Positions 45,152 to 52,524 of a DNA stretch of 64,000 nt are shown here, in pieces (the first letter of the stretch is position 1; every line of letters begins with the position of its first letter). The position numbers were made by a program, and so were the translations under genes. Origin of the DNA: Nocardioides conyzicola (GTDB taxonomy: Bacteria > Actinomycetota > Actinomycetes > Propionibacteriales > Nocardioidaceae); assembly GCF_039543825.1 (NCBI RefSeq), contig NZ_BAABKM010000002.1, positions 838,133 through 902,132 on the forward strand, read 5' to 3'. The notes under the pieces are model-generated. The model was given only the letters and a program-made list of their open reading frames with translations, was not told the origin of the DNA and made no database searches.

Positions 45152-45865
45152 ATGGATCAGGATCGAGCCGAGGTCGAGACTTGGGCAGATCAGCACGCCG
45201 ACGACCTCGTCACCGAGGTCGAGCGTCACGGAGTGCCGATCACGCGTGGAGAGGCGCTCTGGCGATTGCTCAGCGCCGTCGCCATCGTCCAAGCACCTGA
45301 GTATGCGATCGACGACGGCGGCGAGCCGAAGCCGATCGAGCCGGGCTCGGACCGTCAGGTGTGGCGCCGCCCGGACTTCGTTGAGCAGGTGGCAGCCGGA
45401 GCGGTTCACTTTGCGGGGAGGGTCTACCTTCCAGTCGACCTAGCGACGTCCACTACCGGCGTCGCGATCCCATGGGGCGTGGCGACCGAGCTCGTCACGC
45501 GTCTGAGCGCGTTGCTCGCAACTGGGCTGACACTAGAAACCTCACTGGTCGGGCTCGCGCCTCCACGCGATCTGGCACCGCTCATCGTCCGGTTGAGCTC
45601 TAGAGTCGCCGAGACGATTGCCTGGGTCGGTGACGACGACATCATCAATGACACCAAGGTCAACGGCCGGCGCTACCTGCTAGTCCGAGCGTGCGACGCG
45701 TGGCGCGCCGCGGAGATTCTCCGCCATGCCGGTAACGCCCTCGCCGATGACGAGTCGTTGGCCCGTAGTGACGGGACCGACGGATTCGATGACCTAGCCG
45801 CCCAGTCTGCGCGGCACACATTCCTGTGGGAGTTGGACACATGGATCAATCCGACCGATCCGTGA
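45152..45865 (+). CDS. Hypothetical protein
   Basis: 237 residues from ATG 45152, with GGAGG (45140-45144) 7 nt upstream. The protein is acidic and soluble, with no signal peptide or membrane helix. Segments such as TWADQHADDLVTEVERHGVPITRGEALWRLLSAVAIV, AIPWGVATELVTRLSALLATGLTLETSLVGLAP and YLLVRACDAWRAAEILRHAGNALADDE look helical. No family is recognised. The codon pattern (more A/T in third positions) differs from the flanking core genes. It stands alone after tRNA-Arg and is probably accessory. Confidence 0.6.
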   Translation: MDQDRAEVETWADQHADDLVTEVERHGVPITRGEALWRLLSAVAIVQAPEYAIDDGGEPKPIEPGSDRQVWRRPDFVEQVAAGAVHFAGRVYLPVDLATSTTGVAIPWGVATELVTRLSALLATGLTLETSLVGLAPPRDLAPLIVRLSSRVAETIAWVGDDDIINDTKVNGRRYLLVRACDAWRAAEILRHAGNALADDESLARSDGTDGFDDLAAQSARHTFLWELDTWINPTDP

Positions 45866-46276
45866 TCGAATCTGGCAGCCGAGTATGTCCGGCCTCAGGC
45901 AGAAGGCGAGGGCTACGGCCCGGTCCCCGGGTCCAGATTCGAACCGGAATCCTCTGGACAAGATCGGAGGCTCGCCTGCGGCCGTCTCAGACTCAGCATT
46001 CCCTCGGAGAACCTCGGGTTAGCGAGGAAACTCCCCGTCGGACGCCCCCAAGTCTATCGGAGCGTCTGGGGAGGCCTGCCGGTCGTTTCTGATGACTTTT
46101 CGATGACGTGTCGAGTCGTCGCCCGCGGCGTGGTCGAGCCCCGAAGACCGTGCTCGTCGTCGCCGTCTCGACCCGGCGTCGAACCGCCGCCTGCCGGGCA
46201 GGGTACGTCTGTGGCTGAGGCCTGCCCGAGGCTGCGAATTTCTGGTGCAGGATCCGACTGGCAGTGCCGCCACCGC
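45866..46276. other. Gene-free region
   Basis: 411 bp between two convergent hypothetical genes. All frames are short or broken. On the minus strand GGTTCGAATCTGG around 45929-45943 resembles a tRNA T-arm with a following CCCGGGG, but no D arm or anticodon arm could be found at the right distance. Likely decayed or non-coding island DNA. Confidence 0.5.
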
Positions 46277-46873
46277 CTACGCCTCTATGTTGAGCCATCC
46301 AAGGAGCTGTTCGCCGGTATCCGTGAGACCACTGATAACTGAGTGACCGCCCCAAGACACAGTCCCGCTGAGGAGGCCCTCGCCGATCAGCGCTCGAATC
46401 ACCGCTGACGGGAATCCGGCGACCGCATTCGTGACCTGGCTATGCAGTTCCTTCTCGGCGGCCGGATGAGCCTGCCGACGCTCGCCAGATGCGTCAACGA
46501 TCGCTTCCGCTCGACGCACTTGTTCGAGCGCTCGTACATGGGGGGCGTCGATTCTTTCCAGGATCGAGGTAAGTACTGTCGCCTCATCGATCTCTGCGTC
46601 GTCTAAGACGGCCCCAGCAACTACACGCCCCAAGAGGCGCCGCTTGCTCGCAAGACCGCTCGCCGCCGCGACGAGGATCGCGCGCGAAGTCAGTGCGTCA
46701 AGTTCCTCCGACGATGCCAGTCGCGCGTCGAGCTCTTCCAGGCCGCCGGCGGCAGCCGCAGCCGGGGCTACAACGTCACCGGCTCGGGCAGACCAACGTT
46801 GCCTGAAGGTCAGGCTGACCCCTGGGAGGATGGCTCCGGTTCCGACGGTGAACTCGATCTCGGTATCGGCCAT
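46277..46873 (-). CDS. Hypothetical protein
   Basis: 198 residues. The N-terminus is a beta-rich stretch (TEIEFTVGTGAILPGVSLTFRQRWSARAGD), followed by alanine-rich helices (about 33-110), a helical RRAEAIVDASGERRQAHPAAEKELHSQVTNAVAGFPSAVIRALIGEGLLSG and a closing SWGGHSVISGLTDTGEQLLGWL that could be the wing of a winged-helix fold. No membrane segment. No family is recognised; the layout resembles helical cytosolic proteins of accessory or defence regions, but no partner genes support that. Convergent with the preceding hypothetical gene. Confidence 0.55.
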   Translation of the reverse strand: MADTEIEFTVGTGAILPGVSLTFRQRWSARAGDVVAPAAAAAGGLEELDARLASSEELDALTSRAILVAAASGLASKRRLLGRVVAGAVLDDAEIDEATVLTSILERIDAPHVRALEQVRRAEAIVDASGERRQAHPAAEKELHSQVTNAVAGFPSAVIRALIGEGLLSGTVSWGGHSVISGLTDTGEQLLGWLNIEA

Positions 46874-47117
46874 GAGTCGAGCCTATGTTCACGGCCCCCG
46901 TTCCCATCGCAACCGCTACCGCTCGCGATGCCGGGGATGCCTCTCGCCCTCACGCCGAACTCGCCCGCAAGGTGCGTCTATCCGCCACGTTAGAGGATCG
47001 TGCAGCTCAGTTTGGCTGCTCCGCGGGAGCGCTCCATGACCGTGCGCCCCCGCGGGAAACATCGCTATTGATCGTTGTCGGGGTGCAATCCTTCTGGTGG
47101 TGCTTAGATGCACAGTC

Positions 47118-48137
47118 ATGAGCCTGTTGCGGCGACTCGCTGCGCTTTTGCTGATCGTTGTCGGCTTGTTCGCTGCGACGCCGACTGCCCCAGCACTCGC
47201 TCACCGAGACGGATGCCACGCGGCTCACAGTTGCCCGAGCGATGCCAACCCGCCCAGCTACACGTGCGGCGATACGGGGAACTACAACTTCTGCCCGGGC
47301 TTGAGTGGTTCGGCTTTCGCGAGCGGTGGCACCACTGCCACGGTTGGTTCAGCACTGGATGCATACGTCTCGTGGTCAGTAGCCGTTATCTCGGCCTCGA
47401 CTACGTATCAGTGGTATCGCTCCGGTGTGGCAATCCCAAGCGCAGTGACTACGTCCTACACCGTGACGCTCGATGACATTGGACAGGTGCTCGTCATGAC
47501 GGCCTCAGCCGTTGATGGACGCGGGCAGTCCGCCACAGCATCGACTTCCCCGGTAACACCGGCGTACCCACCACTCCCCACTGGGTCAGCGTCTCTGAAT
47601 ACGTCCACGGCGACCATTGGCACCACTGTCACTGCCACCGTCCAGTGGAGCAGGGCGGTGTCCGCCACCTATCAGTGGTTCCGCGCCAACGTTCCGATCG
47701 CCGGAGCGACTACTGCCGTCTACACAGCAACGAGGGCCGACTTGGGCCAACCTCTGAAGCTCGTTGCGGTAGCCACCGAATACGGCCGCACAGTGACCGT
47801 CGCGACACCTGTGCTGACGCCAATGGCTACTTCGAAGCTCACCCTCGAGACGCGTCCTACCATCCGCGCAGGCGGGAAAGCAGTCGTGCGTGGAACTCTC
47901 TCGACCTCCGCCGGACCCGCGGGGCGCATCGTCAGGATCACGACATGGCAGAAAGTGGGACACCGCTGGTTACTCCGCAGCAATGTGACCACGACGGTGT
48001 CGAAGACGGGCAACTTCACCGTTAAGCAGCGAATCCGTTCGAGCCAGAAGGGCTCATGGCGCTTCAAGGCCTTCTACGCTGGTGCCGCAGGCGTCAAGGC
48101 CGCACAGTCGTCCTACGCCCCTCTTCTTGCTCGTTGA
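47118..48137 (+). CDS. Secreted DUF3761-like protein with Ig-like repeats
   Basis: 339 residues from ATG 47118; a TTAGAT box lies 8 nt upstream. A signal peptide (about 1-30) is followed by a Cys/His cluster HRDGCHAAHSCPSD ... YTCGDTGNYNFCP, which resembles the YHYH/DUF3761-like motif often found at the ends of secreted actinobacterial proteins. Two Ig-like repeats follow (about 75-150 and 155-235: YQWYRSGVAIPSAVTTSYTVTLDDIGQVLVMTASAV; YQWFRANVPIAGATTAVYTATRADLGQPLKLVAVA) and a C-terminal beta-rich domain (about 240-339). The repeats share the pattern of the repeats at 14.3 kb and 25.7-27.4 kb. Probably a surface or secreted binding protein. Confidence 0.7.
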   Translation: MSLLRRLAALLLIVVGLFAATPTAPALAHRDGCHAAHSCPSDANPPSYTCGDTGNYNFCPGLSGSAFASGGTTATVGSALDAYVSWSVAVISASTTYQWYRSGVAIPSAVTTSYTVTLDDIGQVLVMTASAVDGRGQSATASTSPVTPAYPPLPTGSASLNTSTATIGTTVTATVQWSRAVSATYQWFRANVPIAGATTAVYTATRADLGQPLKLVAVATEYGRTVTVATPVLTPMATSKLTLETRPTIRAGGKAVVRGTLSTSAGPAGRIVRITTWQKVGHRWLLRSNVTTTVSKTGNFTVKQRIRSSQKGSWRFKAFYAGAAGVKAAQSSYAPLLAR

Positions 48138-48514
48138 ACGAGACCCTCGGCCAGACCTCGCCGCCTGTCGATGCGCTGCCAGGTAGCGGCGTTGATTGAT
48201 CTCGCATCGGTCGGGCCGCGTCTTTCCACCGCGAGTTGGCCTAAGGCGAAGCGCTTTCGTACGACAGGAGAGGGCACTCAGGTCCCTACGGACCGGGCAC
48301 ACACACTGGGACCGTCGTGCGCAGCCCCCGCCCCGCCTTGCTAGTGATCGACGAGCCGCCGAACGGCGCGGGCTAGCTCTCGACCGACAGTTCTTCAGCC
48401 TGGGAACGCTCCACGAGCGTTCGCATCACGGGGCGGCTGTCAGCACGCGCGATCGTCCAAGGCCTCGACTCATTCGTCCAACCCGGGCGAGGTGGTTATC
48501 TCTAGCGTTGAGGT
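48138..48514. other. Gene-free region before the aldo/keto reductase
   Basis: 377 bp with no supportable gene. It has an inverted repeat GAACGCT-CCACG-AGCGTTC (48404-48422) and, near the right end, a TAGCGT -10 box (48503-48508) 6 nt before the GTG at 48515. The inverted repeat lies about 80 bp upstream of that box and could be an operator. Confidence 0.5.
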
Positions 48515-49291
48515 GTGTCCACCAAGCTAGATCGATCGGCCTCCATTCGAGAAGCCATTCCACCCGTAGGCCTCGGGACCTGGCCGCTGAAGGGCGATAC
48601 CGCGTACCGGATCGTGCTGCAGGCGCTCGAGATGGGATACCGCCACCTCGACACGGCGACTTACTACGGCAACGAGGAGCAGATCGGTCGGGCGCTGCGC
48701 TCTAGCGGGCTACGACGCGACGAGGTCTTCATCACGACGAAGATGCCGCAAGGTAACGCCGGGCGTGAGCGCGCCACCATCGAGGAGAGCCTTCAGGCGT
48801 TGCAGGTAGATGCCGTCGACCTGTGGCTTGTTCATTGGCCCCCGGCAGGCAAGTCTGCCCCTGACACGTGGGCTGAGTTCCTGCGTGCACGAGACGATGG
48901 GTTGGCCCGTTTCGTAGGCGTGAGCAACTACGACGTATCGCAGCTGGACGAACTCACCGCGGCCCACAAGGAGGCCCCGGCACTCAACCAGATCCGCTAC
49001 GGCCCGAGCCTCCACAGCCAGCTGCTCCTCACTGAGCACGAGCGGCGCGGCATCGTGGTCGCCGGTTGGAGCCCATTCAAGTCCACCAACCTGGCGCACC
49101 CCGTGCTCGTCAGGATCGCCGATAATCACGGCATGTCCGCTGCACAGGTTGTCGTCCGCTGGCACATCCAACATGGCGTCATTTGCTTGCCGCGATCGAC
49201 CAACGTCGGTCGGCTTCGCTCGAACCGGGACGTGGATGGCCTCGTCCTCACACCGGAGCAGATCACCGCAATCGACAAGCTGGCCGACTAA
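48515..49291 (+). CDS. Aldo/keto reductase
   Basis: 258 residues from GTG 48515 (leaderless). The catalytic tetrad is complete: Asp46 and Tyr51 in GYRHLDTATYYGNE, Lys76 in VFITTKMPQG and His107 in VDLWLVHWPP. The NADPH-binding C-terminal part contains VICLPRSTNVGRLRSN. It is shorter than the average family member but complete, and belongs to the group of soluble carbonyl reductases. It precedes an SDR-like gene by about 160 bp. Substrate unknown; codon use is less GC-biased than in the first 42 kb. Confidence 0.9.
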   Translation: MSTKLDRSASIREAIPPVGLGTWPLKGDTAYRIVLQALEMGYRHLDTATYYGNEEQIGRALRSSGLRRDEVFITTKMPQGNAGRERATIEESLQALQVDAVDLWLVHWPPAGKSAPDTWAEFLRARDDGLARFVGVSNYDVSQLDELTAAHKEAPALNQIRYGPSLHSQLLLTEHERRGIVVAGWSPFKSTNLAHPVLVRIADNHGMSAAQVVVRWHIQHGVICLPRSTNVGRLRSNRDVDGLVLTPEQITAIDKLAD

Positions 49292-49449
49292 TCAGACCTC
49301 GGGACTCGATCACATTCAGTGATCGGCCAGTCCCCCCACGCCAAAACCTCGCATCTCACTGAGAGTGCCAATCGCGATTGCGTCCCCTTCTCTCTGGCCG
49401 CCGACTGACCTCATTAGTGCCGTCTGCACCACAACTCGACAGGAGCCTC

Positions 49450-50205
49450 ATGTCCATCTCAACCGCGGTCAACAGCGCCACCGCACCCAGCCCTCGTCCG
49501 CGTACGGCGGTCGTCGTTGGTGGCACCAGTGGAATGGGCCGCGCCGTCGCTGAACTGCTGCTCAGTCGAGGTGAGCGCGTCATCGTCACCACCCGGTCGC
49601 CCGAGGGCGATGCTGCACGAGAGTTGGCAGCCAACGGCGTGTCCGTCGTATGCGCGGACATCACAAAGGAAGACGGGCTCGACGAGGTCGTCGCGGCCGT
49701 GGATGCGAGCAACGTCGACCACTTGGTTCTTAGTGCCGCCCAGCTTCAGTACAAACCGTTCCGTGAGTTCTCCGCCGAGGAGGCTTCCCTCACAGTCGTC
49801 GGCAAGATGATGGGATACTGGCGAGTCGTTCATCGCTTGGCTCCGCTTCTGGCAGACGACGCCAGTGTGGTGCTCTTCTCGGGAGTCGCGGCGGCCCGCC
49901 CTGGACCGGGGACGGCAGCGGTCACGGCTGCCAACGCAGGCATCGAGGGACTTGGCCGCTCTCTCGCCGTTGAACTGGCTCCCATTCGAGTCAACGTTCT
50001 CAACCCCGGCATCTTCGATACCCCGTCGTGGGACGGGATGCCCGAAGCTGAGCGGCGCGCATTCTTCTCAGCGACCGCAAAGTCGCTTCCGGCAGGACGC
50101 GTGGGCGAGCCAGCCGACGCCGCCGACGCTGTTGCGTTCCTTCTGGACAATCCGCACGTCACTGGTACAACGCTGACGCTCGACGGCGGCGGCCTGCTCG
50201 TCTAG
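49450..50205 (+). CDS. Atypical SDR protein lacking the Tyr-Lys catalytic pair
   Basis: 251 residues from ATG 49450 (AGGAG 4 nt upstream). The cofactor motif VVGGTSGMGRAVAE and the C-terminal VNVLNPGIFDTP, PAGRVGEPADAADAVAFLL and TGTTLTLDGGGLLV are standard SDR elements. Ser144 is in place (VLFSGVAAARPGPG), but the residues expected to be Tyr-x-x-x-Lys read Val158-x-x-x-Asn162 (AVTAANAGIEGL). Related SDR-like proteins with this change exist, so it may bind NAD(P) without classical reductase chemistry. It lies 9 nt upstream of a small membrane protein and a CtaG-like gene and is probably co-transcribed with them. Confidence 0.85.
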   Translation: MSISTAVNSATAPSPRPRTAVVVGGTSGMGRAVAELLLSRGERVIVTTRSPEGDAARELAANGVSVVCADITKEDGLDEVVAAVDASNVDHLVLSAAQLQYKPFREFSAEEASLTVVGKMMGYWRVVHRLAPLLADDASVVLFSGVAAARPGPGTAAVTAANAGIEGLGRSLAVELAPIRVNVLNPGIFDTPSWDGMPEAERRAFFSATAKSLPAGRVGEPADAADAVAFLLDNPHVTGTTLTLDGGGLLV

Positions 50206-50214
50206 GAGATGACA

Positions 50215-50427
50215 ATGACCTCGATCGCTCCACCAATGAGCGTCGCGCGATCAGTGTCCGTGGTGCTTACTGCAACCTCGATCGTGGCGGCCATCGTGGG
50301 CGCAATTTGGTTCGCCCTCACGAACGAGGAAATCGGCACGTTAATCAGCGTGGTCGTAACCACGACCTCGGGGCTGGCCGCGGCCCTGTTGTCCTCAGCC
50401 CGTCCAACCCCACAGCAGGACTACTGA
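50215..50427 (+). CDS. Small two-helix membrane protein
   Basis: 70 residues from ATG 50215; AGGAG at 50204-50208 is 6 nt upstream, which favours this start over ATG 50209. Two hydrophobic segments (about 14-35 and 42-60, VVLTATSIVAAIVGAIWFAL and TLISVVVTTTSGLAAALL) are separated by TNEEIG. No family is recognised. It lies between the SDR-like gene and the CtaG-like gene with only 1 nt to the latter, so it is very likely part of that operon and might be an accessory subunit. Confidence 0.6.
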   Translation: MTSIAPPMSVARSVSVVLTATSIVAAIVGAIWFALTNEEIGTLISVVVTTTSGLAAALLSSARPTPQQDY

Positions 50428-50428
50428 C

Positions 50429-51445
50429 ATGACTACCGGGGTCGCGTATGCCATCACCGGGAGCATTGCGCATGGAATGGCGGGCGACAGCCCTCCACGT
50501 CCGCCACTCACCTGGTCCACGTTCCTATCGACTTGGACGCCAGCACGGGGTTGGCTCGTCGCTTGCGTACTAGTCGCCGCCGTCTACCTATTGACGCTCG
50601 TCAGACGGCAGCGTGCCCACCCCGTACCCCGCTGGCGTCCGCCGGTCTTCCTCACGGGTTTGGCGCTGCTCTGGTCTGCCAACGCATCGGCTATCGACGG
50701 CTACGCGATGGCCGTCTATTGGATGCACATGGTGCAACATCTGACCCTGATCATGGCCGTTCCGCTGCTCCTAGTACTCGGTCACCCGCTGCAAGTTCTC
50801 GGCCCGGTCCACGGCGCGCCAAACGTTGTAACTCAGCGCGTCCTGGCCACACTGACCCATCCTCTAACCGGGGTCGTCGTGTACTCCGCTGTCATCGCGG
50901 TCACTCACCTGACCGGCTTTATGGACGCGATGGCGATGAACCCGACACTGGCCACCGTCGAAAAGGCCCTCTACGTGGGTGCGGGGCTTTGCCTGTTTGG
51001 TCCTACGGTTGCGGAGGACGCCCCCCGGCCGGCGCCATATCTGCTGCGATTCGTGGCACTAATGTTGGCGATGGTGCCAGACACCCTGGTAGGGATCGTT
51101 CTGCTGCAGACGAGCACGGACCCGTTCCCGATGATGACAGCGATGCGCCCCACGTGGGCACCTCCGGCGTTGGACGACATCAACACGGGCGGCGCACTGA
51201 TGTGGGCCGTCGGTGACGGTCTCATGATGTTGGCTGCCGTCGGAGTGATGATCTCCGTGGTGGCCTCCCCCGCTCGACGGACGCGGATGACCGGTCGTTG
51301 GCTCGATGGAGCTCGCAACGCAGCCCTCGCTGACCAGGTCGCCCATGGGGGCGGCACATGGATCGAGGATGACGACGCCGACGGCGATGCGGCTCTCGCG
51401 GCGTACAACGACATGCTGGCGCGGCTCGAGGAGACCAAACGGTGA
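50429..51445 (+). CDS. Cytochrome c oxidase assembly factor CtaG family protein
   Basis: 338 residues with about seven membrane helices. The family features are GYAMAVYWMHMVQHLTLIMAVPLLLVLG (histidines in the helix), AVIAVTHLTGFMDAMAMNPTL and a final TGGALMWAVGDGLMMLAAVGVM. The caa3_CtaG family assists copper insertion into cytochrome oxidase or is found with copper proteins in actinobacteria. No oxidase or copper-chaperone gene is adjacent; instead the gene follows an SDR-like gene and a small membrane protein. The acidic C-terminal tail (IEDDDADGDAALAAYNDMLARLEE) is cytoplasmic. Confidence 0.82.
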   Translation: MTTGVAYAITGSIAHGMAGDSPPRPPLTWSTFLSTWTPARGWLVACVLVAAVYLLTLVRRQRAHPVPRWRPPVFLTGLALLWSANASAIDGYAMAVYWMHMVQHLTLIMAVPLLLVLGHPLQVLGPVHGAPNVVTQRVLATLTHPLTGVVVYSAVIAVTHLTGFMDAMAMNPTLATVEKALYVGAGLCLFGPTVAEDAPRPAPYLLRFVALMLAMVPDTLVGIVLLQTSTDPFPMMTAMRPTWAPPALDDINTGGALMWAVGDGLMMLAAVGVMISVVASPARRTRMTGRWLDGARNAALADQVAHGGGTWIEDDDADGDAALAAYNDMLARLEETKR

Positions 51446-51596
51446 GACCCGATGTCAGTGCTGCGGCCGTCGCGGGTGCTCGTCGTGGCGGCTGGCCGAT
51501 GGCAACACATATACGCCGGATCGTCGGGCCTGACCATGCGAACAAGCTCGATCGTGCAGCGACGGGCGCCCCGGGACGCTGGCGAGTTCTAGCCGG

Positions 51597-52133
51597 TCAC
51601 CCCTCTGAAATGGTCCCGTCCGCCGCACCGGATGAGGCAGCCAGGAACAACCGCAGATGCAGGAGGCGGTCGTCGTTCAGCAAGCCGGCTACGCACCGAT
51701 GCAACTCGGCCTCGACGATGGCGCGCGCCTCGCTGATCAGTTCCTCGGCGCAGCCTGTCAGTTCCAGGAGCGACGAACGTGCGTCATACGGGTTGCTCGT
51801 GCGCCGCAGGAGCCTCGCCTCCACAAGCCGGCCAGCAACCTTGCTCGCCGCTCCCGCGGTGATGTCCAGTGAGGCCTGAATGTCACGAGTTCGGCACGGA
51901 GGATCAAACCGCACCGCTTCGAGGGTCCGGTATTGAACCAGGGATATCCGGCAGCCCTGCCGGAGCTGAGCGTCGAGGGCTCGTGCCACTCTCGCGTGTA
52001 GGCGATCGAACTCGACGTAAGCAGCGAAGGTGGCGCTGGGAGGCGCGTCCATCTCACGCTCCTCAGCGGCCCACTCGTCTTCAGAGAGTGGGCGAACGAG
52101 ATCGCCAACTGACAGAGAGCGCCTAGTCAGCAT
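51597..52133 (-). CDS. MarR family transcriptional regulator
   Basis: 178 residues from ATG 52133. The winged helix-turn-helix is visible in CRISLVQYRTLEAVRFDPPCRTRDIQASLDITAGAASKVAGRLVEARLLRRTSNPYDARSSLLELTG, where ITAGAASKVAGRLVEARLL is the recognition helix and PYDARSSLLEL the wing. A longer TTG-start version to 52232 is possible: a TAAGAT box lies 6 nt before that TTG, but leaderless genes here otherwise use ATG or GTG. It diverges from the GH3 glycosidase gene and may control it, or the CtaG operon that converges on it. Confidence 0.8.
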   Translation of the reverse strand: MLTRRSLSVGDLVRPLSEDEWAAEEREMDAPPSATFAAYVEFDRLHARVARALDAQLRQGCRISLVQYRTLEAVRFDPPCRTRDIQASLDITAGAASKVAGRLVEARLLRRTSNPYDARSSLLELTGCAEELISEARAIVEAELHRCVAGLLNDDRLLHLRLFLAASSGAADGTISEG

Positions 52134-52524
52134 CCCCGCCACCGACGCACGCGGTCGTTTGCTCGCACACCCGGCGTCGGTTGCGCGAACTTGCCCGAGC
52201 AGACCCGTCGAACCACCTGCACCTCCCTGCAAAAGGCAATCTTATCGATTATCGAGAGGAAACGCTAGGGTGAGGTTTCATTCCTCGGAATGGACTGTCC
52301 CAATGCTCGACCGCCCGTTGCCCCACCCGGGCCCGCGAGCCTTGGATAAGACTCCGGCAATGTGGCCAGGGCCACATGAGCCGGCGCTGCGAGGAAGTCT
52401 GTAGGCCCCCTCGGAGTGCTGTTGGTACACAGCTCGGGCGTAGAGGGACGCCCAGCTCACTGCGACCGCTGACCGCGCAGGCGCGGTCCACTGCATAAAG
52501 CAACATCTCGGGAGTGGAGCAAAC
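52134..52524. promoter_or_regulatory. Divergent control region between marR and the GH3 gene
   Basis: 391 bp. Near 52241-52257 there is an AT-rich patch CTTATCGATTATCGAGA with two TATCGA units one base apart, the best candidate for a regulator site; on the minus strand a TAAGAT -10 overlaps it. The remaining stretch up to the GH3 ATG has no obvious gene. The GH3 start has GGAG about 14 nt upstream. Confidence 0.4.

Noticed and set aside
45918..45945. tRNA-like T-arm (GGTTCGAATC) on the minus strand
   Set aside because: No matching acceptor, D arm or anticodon arm was found within 80 nt; probably chance or a degraded remnant.
51446..51596. Short frame after the CtaG-like gene
   Set aside because: About 47 codons, no ribosome site, no domain, arginine-rich composition typical of shadow frames.
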